Source of the DNA: Dehalococcoidales bacterium | GTDB taxonomy: Bacteria > Chloroflexota > Dehalococcoidia > Dehalococcoidales > UBA2162 | Length of the DNA stretch: 23,711 nt | Assembly (NCBI GenBank): GCA_020354275.1 | Contig: CP070645.1 | Span: 1,116,958 to 1,140,668, forward strand | Direction of reading: 5' to 3' | Part shown: piece after piece, positions 12,168 to 19,424 of the stretch | How the letters are laid out: each line of letters starts with the position of its first letter | How positions within the stretch are numbered: the stretch's first letter is position 1 | The notes under the pieces: generated by a model | What the model was told of the DNA's origin: nothing | Seen by the model: the letters and a program-made list of their open reading frames with translations, nothing else | The model's database searches: none | Position numbers and translations under genes: made by a program

Positions 12168-13188
12168 CATCATATCGGGTAAGGCCAGCGCGGAAGATAT
12201 GCCGCTCGATGCCAATCTGAGGCCACGGTCGCTTCAGGATTTTACCGGGCAGACTAAAGTTAAGGAAAACCTGAAGATTGCCATCGCGGCTGCTCAGGGC
12301 AGGGGGGAACCCCTGGACCATGTCCTGCTTTATGGCCCTCCAGGATTGGGCAAAACCACTCTAGCTTATATCATTGCCGCTGAAATGGGGGTTAATATCA
12401 GAATTACATCAGGGCCGGCTATCGAGCGCAGCGGGGACCTGGCGGCAATACTGACCAACCTCAACAGCCAGGATATCCTCTTTATTGATGAAATCCACCG
12501 TCTCAACCGGCCAGTTGAAGAGATTCTGTACCCGGCTATGGAGGACTTTGCCCTGGACCTCGTCATCGGCAAGGGACCGGGGGCTAAAAGCCTGCGTTTG
12601 AACCTGCCCGCCTTCACCCTTATCGGTGCTACAACTCGTTTCGCTCTGGTCAGCCCGCCCCTGCGTGACCGGTTTGGCGCCGTCTACCGCCTGGATTTCT
12701 ATGACCAGGAATCAATTGAAACGATATTAAAGCGTTCAGCCAGTATTCTGGGAATCGAAACGGAAACCAAGGGGCTAACCGAAGTGGCCCGCCGTGCCCG
12801 GGGCACCCCGCGTGTTGCCAACCGTCTGCTCAAACGGGTTAGAGATTATGCTCAGGTGGTGGCCAACGGTGTTGCCAACCGCGAGGTATCCGATGAGGCG
12901 CTGGCCATGCTTGAGGTCGACGCTACCGGTCTGGACGAGACCGACCGTAAAGTACTAGATACTATTATCAATAAGTTTAACGGTGGCCCCGTAGGGCTGG
13001 ATACCATTGCTGCGGCCATCAGCGAGGAGGCAGACACTATTATGGATGTCTATGAACCCTATCTCCTGCAACTGGGCTTTCTGGAGAGGACTCCTCGCGG
13101 ACGGGTGGCTACCCAGCTAGCCTACGAACACTTGGGACTGCCCTATAATAAAGAGAAAGAGAAACCACCACAATCAACCCTATGGTAA
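12154..13188 (+). CDS. ruvB: Holliday junction branch migration ATPase RuvB
   Basis: RuvB is the hexameric motor that, with RuvA, drives branch migration of Holliday junctions. The 344-residue product shows RPRSLQDFTGQ at 23-33 and Walker A GPPGLGKTT at 61-69. It also has Walker B ILFIDEIH at 108-115, sensor GATTR at 158-162, the arginine-finger region LRDRFG at 170-175, and the C-terminal winged-helix end LGFLERTPRGRVAT. The GTG start at 12154 is close behind GGGGAGG, which is tight spacing and may rely on coupling to the overlapping short ORF. Length is normal. Neither ruvA nor ruvC is in the window. It has its own promoter after the rpoC terminator. Confidence 0.97.
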   Translation: MKITNIISGKASAEDMPLDANLRPRSLQDFTGQTKVKENLKIAIAAAQGRGEPLDHVLLYGPPGLGKTTLAYIIAAEMGVNIRITSGPAIERSGDLAAILTNLNSQDILFIDEIHRLNRPVEEILYPAMEDFALDLVIGKGPGAKSLRLNLPAFTLIGATTRFALVSPPLRDRFGAVYRLDFYDQESIETILKRSASILGIETETKGLTEVARRARGTPRVANRLLKRVRDYAQVVANGVANREVSDEALAMLEVDATGLDETDRKVLDTIINKFNGGPVGLDTIAAAISEEADTIMDVYEPYLLQLGFLERTPRGRVATQLAYEHLGLPYNKEKEKPPQSTLW

Positions 13189-13230
13189 TTACCCGTATCA
13201 ATAAACTGAAGTGGTAAAGAGAGGTGTTCA

Positions 13231-14121
13231 ATGCCAAAGTGCCCCAATTGCGGCCAGGAAACTACCAGAACCCAGGACTGGGCATGCCAGTGGTGTGGCT
13301 TCCCTCTGACATCCTCGTCTTTTAAAACGATAGATAAGACCTTTCAACAATTGAAAGATGAAAGGCGTCCCAGAGTCGAGCCGGTTATTGAAGCCGAACC
13401 AGAAATAGAGGTAGAGCCGGAACTGGAGCCTGAGCCTGAACCCGAACCCAAGCCCAAACGCAGACGTACACCCAGAGCTAGGGTGAAAGCTAAACCCAAA
13501 GCCGAACCAGAACCAGAACCCGAAGTGGAAATAGAGATAGAGCCAGAACTAGAGATGGAACCCGAACCTGAACCCGAACCCAAGCCCAAACGCAGACGTA
13601 CACCCAGAGCCAAGGCAAAAGCCAAACCCAAAGCTGAACCAGAACCCGAACCTGAAGTGGAAATAGAGGTAGAGCCAGAACTAGAGATAGAACCAGAACC
13701 CGAACTGGAATTAGAACCGGAGCCCGAACCGGAACCAGAACCAGTGGTTGAAACCAAAATCGAACGGGTAATGGAGCCTGAACCCAGGCCTGAACCAGCC
13801 CTGCCGGTAATGGAGCTAACCTTCGAAGAATTACTGTCAACCTACGAAGAGGAGGGCGCAGCCGCTGATGCCCATTACGCCAACAGGCTGCTTAAAATAT
13901 CCGGCGTGGTCAACAGAATCGAGGTTAAGGAAGAGCTGGGCATTCATTACATTAACCTGGCCAGCAGCCAGGAAAGCCTACTGGGTAACATGCGGTGTGT
14001 CTTCGATAAGCAACATGCCAGCGTATTGAACCGGTTAATGGTGGGGCAGGAAGTGACAGTGCAGGGAACATATGACGGTTCGGTGATCGACATGCGAATG
14101 AAAGACTGCGTTCTGGTCTAA
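13231..14121 (+). CDS. Zinc-ribbon, Glu/Pro-repeat and OB-fold (tRNA_anti-like) protein
   Basis: This 296-residue protein has three parts. Residues 1-27 form a zinc ribbon (C4/C7 and C19/C22). Residues about 47-190 are low complexity, alternating acidic EPEPEPE stretches with two basic KPKRRRTPRA...KAKPK blocks, which come from a 132-bp duplication. Residues about 195-296 look like an OB-fold of the tRNA_anti-like type, with RLLKISGVVNRIEVKE, a central strand YINLASS, and VGQEVTVQGTYDG. OB-folds of this kind often bind nucleic acid, but they also occur in proteins of unknown function. It follows ruvB by 42 bp with a good ATG behind AGAGAGG and may be co-transcribed. A nucleic-acid role near ruvB is inference. 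The minus-strand frame across the repeat is an artefact of composition. Confidence 0.75.
   Translation: MPKCPNCGQETTRTQDWACQWCGFPLTSSSFKTIDKTFQQLKDERRPRVEPVIEAEPEIEVEPELEPEPEPEPKPKRRRTPRARVKAKPKAEPEPEPEVEIEIEPELEMEPEPEPEPKPKRRRTPRAKAKAKPKAEPEPEPEVEIEVEPELEIEPEPELELEPEPEPEPEPVVETKIERVMEPEPRPEPALPVMELTFEELLSTYEEEGAAADAHYANRLLKISGVVNRIEVKEELGIHYINLASSQESLLGNMRCVFDKQHASVLNRLMVGQEVTVQGTYDGSVIDMRMKDCVLV
13430..13693 (+). repeat. 132-bp tandem repeat, two copies, in the zinc-ribbon/OB-fold gene
   Basis: AAGCCCAAACGCAGACGTAC recurs at 13450 and 13582, and AGCCAGAACTAGAGAT at 13541 and 13673. Both pairs are 132 bp (44 codons) apart. Flanking Glu-Pro codons extend the similarity as a looser repeat. 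Confidence 0.8.
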
Positions 14122-14166
14122 TAATAACCTGCCCGATTAATACCCGGTACCAGCACCGCCCGGAAT

Positions 14167-14200
14167 AATAAAAGAGGGAGCCCGGACTAGAGGCTCCCTC
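14167..14200 (-). terminator. Terminator of the minus-strand envelope operon
   Basis: A perfect 9-bp stem GAGGGAGCC (14174-14182) / GGCTCCCTC (14192-14200) has a 9-nt loop. Read on the minus strand it is followed by TTTTATTATT. The plus-strand side lacks a T run, so it mainly serves the gene ending at 14225. Confidence 0.85.
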
Positions 14201-14224
14201 CTCTCTGGTTAATCCTTTGATAAC

Positions 14225-14671
14225 CTAATCAGACCAGCATGGTGCCTGTATACGCTGCCACCGCTGCGCCAGACGCAGCATCGGCCGGTCGCATAACGGC
14301 TTACACAACCGGGCACGTTTTTGCAGGAAGCGGTCAATAGCCTCGGGTTTCTCTGCCAGCCACCCCCGTATTTCCGCCGCCTCTGTTTCATCAATCAGCC
14401 CTTCTTCCACAGCCTTGTCAAGCGCCCTGTCGATAGCCTCATCCCTCATATCCTGTCGGGCCTGCTTGAAGGCGTTGACCAGCTCGTCCTCGGAAATATC
14501 CAAGATACCGGCGACACGGGCCATAAGGCCCTGGGTACCCGTTTCTGAGGTGGTCAATACTTCGTCCTCCTCAACCGGGTCATCCTGTGCCATCACTGTG
14601 GCTGCGCCCCCAACTGCCAGCACGGTTACCGCTGCCAGTACTGCAAGAATAATTTTGGCTTTTTTTGACAC
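14225..14671 (-). CDS. Small secreted helical protein
   Basis: This 148-residue protein has a signal peptide: Lys-rich start, a hydrophobic core around residues 7-27, and a likely cut after VMA at residue 28. The mature part is acidic and then helical (ILDISEDELVNAFKQARQDMRDEAIDRAL, then EEGLIDETEAAEIRGWLAEKPEAI). This pattern is common in small exported proteins of Dehalococcoidia, whose role is unknown. The C-terminal 30 residues are basic and Cys-containing, unlike the rest, but other frames there offer no better continuation, so a frameshift is not supported. The GTG at 14671 has a strong AAGGAGG 9 nt upstream. It lies 118 bp after the SIMPL gene and ends at a terminator, so it is probably the last gene of the operon. 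Confidence 0.75.
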   Translation of the reverse strand: MSKKAKIILAVLAAVTVLAVGGAATVMAQDDPVEEDEVLTTSETGTQGLMARVAGILDISEDELVNAFKQARQDMRDEAIDRALDKAVEEGLIDETEAAEIRGWLAEKPEAIDRFLQKRARLCKPLCDRPMLRLAQRWQRIQAPCWSD

Positions 14672-14789
14672 CGTCCTTAACCTCCTTCCGCTCTGTGATA
14701 CCTATACATTATTATAGTCCTTTGCCTAGCCCTACAGAATACGGAATTTGTAAAATGTTGGTAAAATATCACCTCTACCGGTGCCTTAG

Positions 14790-15548
14790 CTAATCCTCTA
14801 TGGCATAGATTACCTGAACGGTGAGAATGACCTCCAACTCGCCGGGGCTTACCGGTGTCTCAACCTCCATTTCTTCGGCAACATCCATGGCATAACCACC
14901 ACGGGTAACGGGGGGGATCTGGCTGCCCTCTGAGATATAAGTTGCATTACCCAGGATAACACCGGCCAGCTCAGCCAGCTGCTCCGCCTTGTCTCTGGCT
15001 TCAGCCATTGCTTCTTCCCGGGCTTCATCGTAATAGTCTGAAGGATCATCTACGGTAAAATCTATGCTATCCACCCTGGTCAGGTCTCCACCGGCATCAG
15101 CGACAGCGTCAATAACGGTGCCGATATTGTCTATGTCCCTTATCTTGGCCGTCACCATATTGATTACACGGTAACCGGTAATAACCTCCTGCTCCTTCTC
15201 CCTGTCCCACTGCGTTATCCGTCGAATGGTGAAGTACTCCGTCTGGATATCATTATCGGCAACACCATTCTCGGTAAGTGCGGTCATTACGGCATCCATT
15301 GCTTCCGCAGCCTGGTCACGTGCTACAGAAACGGTGTCACCCTCGGCCTCGATCCCCAAACGTAGGCTGGCGATATCGGGAACCACGGTTACCTTACCCA
15401 TACCGCTGACCCAGATGCCTTCCTGTTGGCTGCTCAGGTTTATCTCCTTCACCTCAGACCCGTTAGTATCAACCGGGGTACAACCAGCCAGGACTAATAT
15501 GGCCAGCACAGATGCCACACCCGCCACCAACAACCCGAACTTTTTCAT
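14790..15548 (-). CDS. SIMPL domain (DUF541) lipoprotein
   Basis: This 252-residue protein begins with a lipoprotein signal. The lipobox LAGC places the lipidated Cys at residue 23, so it should be anchored on the outer face of the cytoplasmic membrane. The rest is a SIMPL/DUF541 domain: ISVSGMGKVTVVPD-like opening (here IWVSGMGKVTVVPDIASLRLG), a helical AAEAMDAVMTALTENGV stretch, TEYFTIRRI, VNMVTAKIRDIDNIG, and a helix EEAMAEARDKAEQLAELAGV. Family members are periplasmic or surface proteins of unclear function, some linked to oxidative or envelope stress. ATG 15548 follows a good CAGGAGG. It sits 102 bp after the ABC ATPase gene on the same strand. Confidence 0.88.
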   Translation of the reverse strand: MKKFGLLVAGVASVLAILVLAGCTPVDTNGSEVKEINLSSQQEGIWVSGMGKVTVVPDIASLRLGIEAEGDTVSVARDQAAEAMDAVMTALTENGVADNDIQTEYFTIRRITQWDREKEQEVITGYRVINMVTAKIRDIDNIGTVIDAVADAGGDLTRVDSIDFTVDDPSDYYDEAREEAMAEARDKAEQLAELAGVILGNATYISEGSQIPPVTRGGYAMDVAEEMEVETPVSPGELEVILTVQVIYAIED

Positions 15549-15650
15549 GAAATACCTCCTGTAAAATTATTTCTAAAATATATAACGCATTAAGGGCTAA
15601 TTGGTTAGGCGAAATCTGCCAGAATTAATAGGTAATACCTGATAAAGGGT

Positions 15651-16340
15651 CTAATACCTCTCGGTGGTTCCCTGGTTGATTCTTAACCGGGTATCGGCCC
15701 AGGCGGCGATGGTATCACTGTGGGTGACCAGCATGATGGTCTTATCCTGGTCCCTGGCCAGGCCCTGCAACAGCCGCATGATCTGCTGGCTGGTCTCCGG
15801 GTCGAGGTCTCCGGTCGGCTCGTCAGCCAGGATTATGGGAGGGTCATTGGTTAACGCCCGGGCGATGGCTACCCGTTGCTGCTCACCACCGGAAAGGTAA
15901 TTTGACCGGTGGCGATAACGCTCAGGCGGGAAACCGACCAGCTCCAGGCATCTTCTGGCCCGCTCGCGCCTCGGTTTAGCGCCTAGCCCGCCCAGTTCCA
16001 ACGGTAGCTCAACATTCTCCAGGGCGGAAAGGCCGGGAAGCAGGTTGTAGAGCTGAAAGACGAAGCCCACCTTACTGCGACGGTAGTCAACCAACTTGCG
16101 GTCAGCCAGTGTATGTACCGGGACACCATCCACCCAGACCTCTCCGGAAGTCGGCTTTTCCAGGGCACCGATGATATTTAGCAGTGTTGTTTTCCCGCTG
16201 CCCGTCATCCCGGTTATCGCCACGGTGGTTCCTTTCGACAGCGAGAAAGAGACGCCGCTCAGGGCACTGACCACCGAGCCCTGATAACGGAACTGCTTGG
16301 TTACCTCCTTCAGCACCACTATCGAGTTGTTGCTATCCAT
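15651..16340 (-). CDS. ABC transporter ATP-binding protein (MacB/LolD-like)
   Basis: This 229-residue ATPase is of the LolD/MacB/FtsE group. Walker A is GMTGSGKTT at 44-52, the Q-loop is at Gln96, the signature LSGGEQQR is at 149-156, Walker B is ILADEPTGDLD at 170-180, and the switch His is at 207. I take ATG 16340, which has GAGGTG about 9 nt upstream and overlaps the permease stop by 8 nt. The frame continues 12 codons further up to 16376, but that lies entirely inside the permease gene. With the adjacent permease it should form a mechanotransmission-type exporter or lipoprotein-handling system in the cytoplasmic membrane. The substrate is unknown. Confidence 0.93.
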   Translation of the reverse strand: MDSNNSIVVLKEVTKQFRYQGSVVSALSGVSFSLSKGTTVAITGMTGSGKTTLLNIIGALEKPTSGEVWVDGVPVHTLADRKLVDYRRSKVGFVFQLYNLLPGLSALENVELPLELGGLGAKPRRERARRCLELVGFPPERYRHRSNYLSGGEQQRVAIARALTNDPPIILADEPTGDLDPETSQQIMRLLQGLARDQDKTIMLVTHSDTIAAWADTRLRINQGTTERY

Positions 16341-17577
16341 GGCGGAGCACCTCTGCCGGATTGATTCGGGAAGCATACAACGAGGGGAACAGCCCTCCGG
16401 CGATACCGGCTAGGACAGCCCAGGGCAGATAGCCCAGCCCCACCGCCAGGGATACCTCAACCCCGCCGAAAAGACGGCTGATGGGGCCGGTGGGAAGGAG
16501 CACGGGTAACGCCTGACTGCCGAAGAGATAGACACCGATACCCGCCAGGATTCCGACCAGGGTCAAGGCCAGCGCCTGAGTGGTAAACTGCAGAAGCACC
16601 TGGGTATTGGAAGCCCCGATAGCCTTCAGAGTGCCGATCTCCCTGGTGCTCTCCCTGATTACCAGAATCATGGTGAAAAGCAACACGATACCGGCCACAA
16701 CAAGCGTAACACTGGCCCCGGTTTGTATCGTCGAGGATATGCCTTCCAGCGTTGAGCCGATAAAACGGGTGATCATGGTCAGCGGCGAGACGACATCGGC
16801 CCGGTCTCCGACCTGTTCCCGCATTATTTCTATCGTTACCTCCACATTCTCGAAGGAGTCCACCTCGACCATGATGGTGCTGACCTTCCCCTCGATACCA
16901 AGGATGCGCTGGGCACTGGCCAAATGCAAATAAACACCCAGAGAATCGAACATGGTCCCTGAGGAAAAGATGCCAACCACGCTGAACTGCTCATCATTAA
17001 GCTCGAAGGTGGAGCCTACCGCCTGACCATTCTGGTTGGCCAGGTCATCACCGACCAGGGCCACATTCTGCGCTTCATTTTCGCTGGTCAGGCCGTGACC
17101 GATGATAATATCTGCCTCGCCACCCTGGGGACTGCTCAAAGGCTGGTCGGTAGCGATACCATTGAGAACGATGAGGGGGCCGTCCAGACCCGCAGCCGGC
17201 CTTCCTCCAAAACCGCTAAACAAGCCACCCCCACCGCCGAAAGAGGGTGACTCCAGACTGGTGCTCTCGGGACGGCCAATAACCCTGCCGACCACCTCTT
17301 CCACATGCTGGATATCCTTTAGTTCGTCAATAATCGCAGCGTCAAGCGCTGCCCCGGTACTGAAAGCGGGCATCCCACTGCCAGAACCCGGGGGCTGGAC
17401 CATAATAATATTGCCCAGGGACTGCCTTATCTGCTCGACATTACTGGAGATATTGGCATTGACACCCTGCATCACCAGACCCAGGCCTAACACCACGCCC
17501 AGAATGCAAACGACGAGGATAGTCCTTGACTTGCTGCGCCATACGTTGCGGACTGCCAGGCGGAATATGCTTAACAT
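16333..17577 (-). CDS. MacB/FtsX-type ABC transporter permease
   Basis: This 414-residue permease has the typical topology. A basic N-terminus and TM1 sit at about 18-38. A large external domain spans about 40-285 and includes a Gly-rich loop near 112-126 (FGGGGGLF). Three C-terminal membrane segments lie near 288-308, 333-353 and 376-398. The FtsX signature REIGTLKAIGAS follows TM2, and the family ending SRINPAEVLRHG is intact. The ATG at 17577 has no clear Shine-Dalgarno sequence, and a 6-bp hairpin sits immediately upstream. It lies 95 bp after the DUF5667 gene and overlaps the ATPase gene by 8 nt. It likely acts with that ATPase in moving or sensing molecules at the outer face of the membrane. 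Confidence 0.92.
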   Translation of the reverse strand: MLSIFRLAVRNVWRSKSRTILVVCILGVVLGLGLVMQGVNANISSNVEQIRQSLGNIIMVQPPGSGSGMPAFSTGAALDAAIIDELKDIQHVEEVVGRVIGRPESTSLESPSFGGGGGLFSGFGGRPAAGLDGPLIVLNGIATDQPLSSPQGGEADIIIGHGLTSENEAQNVALVGDDLANQNGQAVGSTFELNDEQFSVVGIFSSGTMFDSLGVYLHLASAQRILGIEGKVSTIMVEVDSFENVEVTIEIMREQVGDRADVVSPLTMITRFIGSTLEGISSTIQTGASVTLVVAGIVLLFTMILVIRESTREIGTLKAIGASNTQVLLQFTTQALALTLVGILAGIGVYLFGSQALPVLLPTGPISRLFGGVEVSLAVGLGYLPWAVLAGIAGGLFPSLYASRINPAEVLRHG

Positions 17578-17580
17578 CTT

Positions 17581-17599
17581 CTGCTATCTACTTTAGCAG
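17581..17599 (-). promoter_or_regulatory. Hairpin directly before the permease start codon
   Basis: CTGCTA (17581-17586) and TAGCAG (17594-17599) form a perfect 6-bp stem with a 7-nt loop ending 3 nt before the ATG. It occupies the place of a ribosome-binding site, which is otherwise weak. A second inverted repeat, TTCCTGA/TCAGGAA, lies at 17634-17659. Confidence 0.35.
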
Positions 17600-17672
17600 A
17601 TACCCTTCCAAAAACCAATGAGGAGGTACCAGCTTCCTGAAGGCAGTTTAAATCAGGAATTTAAGATTACTG

Positions 17673-18590
17673 CTACTCCAGGTACTCGATGGCCTGGTCA
17701 TAGCTGACCTGCGATATATAAAGGGCCTGCATCAGGGCAGACCTGACCGATGATGGGGCGGTATCAAGGGCGGCACGCAGGCGGGACGGATGGTTATAAA
17801 CGATAATTGTCTGCCAGACCCTGGCCTCGGGACTGACACTGCGCAGCCCTTCCTCACTCCAGATTTCTCCGCCCAACGGTGATGTCTTTTGTATAGTTAA
17901 CGTATCCTCAGCAATAGCCGCCTCTTCCTCTTCTTCAGCTACCTCTTCCTCAACCACGGCTGCCATCATCTCGTCGGTCTCCTGCGATTCCTCTAATACG
18001 GCACCGGCCATAAGCCGGGGAGAGGATAAAGCGGCAATCTCCGACAGATAACTATCGAGGCGTTCCGTAGCCCTTTCTATGTAAGCGGATTCGCCCTCTC
18101 CGGCAAGATAGACTATCTCGTCCACTCTCTTATCGGCCATACTGGCGTAGGCCTCAGCCTTGCCCAGCGCGGTGAAGGTAAACGCCAGCTGTACCCGTTC
18201 CGTTATCAGCTTAACCGTATAGAGCGCCTGGTCAGGCATACTGCCGCTGGCGGCAGCAGCCGTTCCCCCGCCGGCTATTATCAGCACCAGAAATATGGCC
18301 ACCGTAGCCACCCAAGTCGGCCTCCAGTGCCAGCCAAACAAGGGACGCCTTGCCTTCTGTTCGCTGTCACGCAGTATCTGGCTGAACTGATATCTTGCCC
18401 GGTCTCTGAACTCGGGGCGTGGCTGGATAACGGTCGCCTCCCTGGCAGCCACGGCAAACTCCAGCAACGGCCTTAACTCATCGGCATGCTGCGGGTAAAG
18501 GCCGACACACCGCTCCACGGTCTCGCCCTGGACCAGCATTCGTTCCAGACACTCGTTTAGAATGTTTTCAATTTCTCTAGATCTTCCCAT
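17673..18590 (-). CDS. DUF5667 membrane protein, probable anti-sigma factor
   Basis: This 305-residue protein has a cytosolic N-terminal helical part (LNECLERMLVQGETVERCV, LRPLLEFAVAAREA) typical of proteins paired with ECF sigma factors in Chloroflexota. One membrane segment lies near 92-112. A DUF5667 external domain at about 118-190 starts MPDQALYTVKLITERVQLAF. A Glu-rich linker (VEEEVAEEEEEAA) near 210-225 precedes the C-terminal part. Its start overlaps the sigma factor stop by 14 nt and has no good Shine-Dalgarno sequence, implying translational coupling. Holding and releasing the sigma factor at the membrane is inferred from gene order and topology; no zinc-type ZAS motif is visible. 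Confidence 0.8.
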   Translation of the reverse strand: MGRSREIENILNECLERMLVQGETVERCVGLYPQHADELRPLLEFAVAAREATVIQPRPEFRDRARYQFSQILRDSEQKARRPLFGWHWRPTWVATVAIFLVLIIAGGGTAAAASGSMPDQALYTVKLITERVQLAFTFTALGKAEAYASMADKRVDEIVYLAGEGESAYIERATERLDSYLSEIAALSSPRLMAGAVLEESQETDEMMAAVVEEEVAEEEEEAAIAEDTLTIQKTSPLGGEIWSEEGLRSVSPEARVWQTIIVYNHPSRLRAALDTAPSSVRSALMQALYISQVSYDQAIEYLE

Positions 18591-19128
18591 TTTCTGTCGC
18601 TAGCATTACCTTACGCAGAGCCACTATGGCACTGTGCTGCAAGGCCTTTATTGCCCCCTGACTCTTACCCATAATTTTAGCTACCTGTGCGATGGGTAGC
18701 TCACCCGCAAAGCGCAGTGAGATTACCTCACGCTGTGCCTCGGTCAACCGTTTGGTGGCTGATAATAGCTGTTCGATATCCAGGTTCTGCTCTACCACCT
18801 GCCGGGGATCACGGTCTTTACTGGCCACCCAGTCCTCGTTGAGGGGAACCGCCGCCCTCTTTTTCTTCTTCCTCAGGTAGTCCACCACCTGGTTATGGGC
18901 GATGCGGTACAACCAGGCCGAGAAAGGGGCACCCTTTACCCGGTAGGAAGATATTGCCTTGAGGGCATTGACAAATACCTGCTGAGTCAAATCCTCCGCC
19001 TCTATTCTATCTCCCACCCTTACCGCCACGTAACGATATATCCTGTCAAAATATTCCTCGTACAGCCTGGCAAAAGCCTGCTGGTCATTCTCCTTGGCCC
19101 GCCGAACCAGGCTATCCTCATCCTGCAC
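18577..19128 (-). CDS. ECF-type RNA polymerase sigma factor
   Basis: This 183-residue sigma factor has region 2 (AFARLYEEYFDRIYRYVAVRVG, AEDLTQQVFVNALKAI, PFSAWLYRIAHNQVVDYLR) followed by a short linker. Region 4 follows (LTEAQREVISLRFAGELPIAQVAKIMGKSQGAIKALQ), which is the ECF two-domain plan. It directs polymerase to a small set of promoters. I place the start at GTG 19128, behind a GGGGG-rich purine stretch. An in-frame GTG at 19185 would add 19 Gly/Pro-rich residues unlike the family. It is followed by its likely anti-sigma partner with a 14-nt overlap, then the ABC and SIMPL genes, which may be its targets. Confidence 0.9.
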   Translation of the reverse strand: MQDEDSLVRRAKENDQQAFARLYEEYFDRIYRYVAVRVGDRIEAEDLTQQVFVNALKAISSYRVKGAPFSAWLYRIAHNQVVDYLRKKKKRAAVPLNEDWVASKDRDPRQVVEQNLDIEQLLSATKRLTEAQREVISLRFAGELPIAQVAKIMGKSQGAIKALQHSAIVALRKVMLATENGKI

Positions 19129-19244
19129 CTGACAACCCCCGTAAGCTGGACTCCCGCCTTCTGGAACACCGTGCCCGGAGCCCACCCAGCAACTGTGGTG
19201 TCAACCCGTGCACAAGGTACTGGCGAATTCACATAAACTCCAGT

Positions 19245-19250
19245 ATTATA
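19245..19250 (-). promoter_or_regulatory. Likely -10 of the sigma-factor operon
   Basis: A perfect TATAAT lies on the minus strand at 19250-19245, giving a 5' leader of roughly 110 nt. No standard -35 is present. GGAAT occurs about 18 bp upstream, faintly like an ECF -35 (GGAAC). An inverted repeat ATACC...GGTAT overlaps the -10. Confidence 0.4.
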
Positions 19251-19370
19251 CCTTATGCACATGGTATTCCAGGTGCACCAATTATAACGTATAAAGAGGG
19301 GAAAAGATAGGCGTGGGGGGGGGATGGTGAGTTTTTGTAAGATACAGATTTAGCAAACAGGCCGCTAGAA

Positions 19371-19399
19371 TTGACCATTACGCCGAGAGAGCGTAAAAG
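19371..19399 (+). promoter_or_regulatory. Promoter of the SIR2-domain gene
   Basis: TTGACC (19371-19376) and TAAAAG (19394-19399) are 17 bp apart. The -35 matches 5 of 6 and the -10 matches 4 of 6. The predicted start lies about 20 nt before the ATG at 19425. Confidence 0.5.
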
Positions 19400-19424
19400 T
19401 AAAAGAAAAGGAATAAGTTAAGCA

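Noticed and set aside
13344..13757. Minus-strand 137-residue Gly/Ser-repeat frame
   Set aside because: It is the reverse complement of the Glu-Pro codon repeat of the plus-strand gene; no ribosome-binding site.
14161..14210. Terminator for the plus-strand OB-fold gene
   Set aside because: The hairpin has its T run only in the minus-strand direction; it may be weakly bidirectional but not clearly so.
14225..14320. Frameshift in the secreted protein, suggested by its odd basic, Cys-containing C-terminus
   Set aside because: The other two frames give either an early stop or no more plausible continuation.
19129..19185. Longer sigma-factor start at GTG 19185
   Set aside because: Adds Gly/Pro-rich residues unlike sigma-factor N-termini; GTG 19128 sits directly before the conserved domain and has a purine-rich site upstream.
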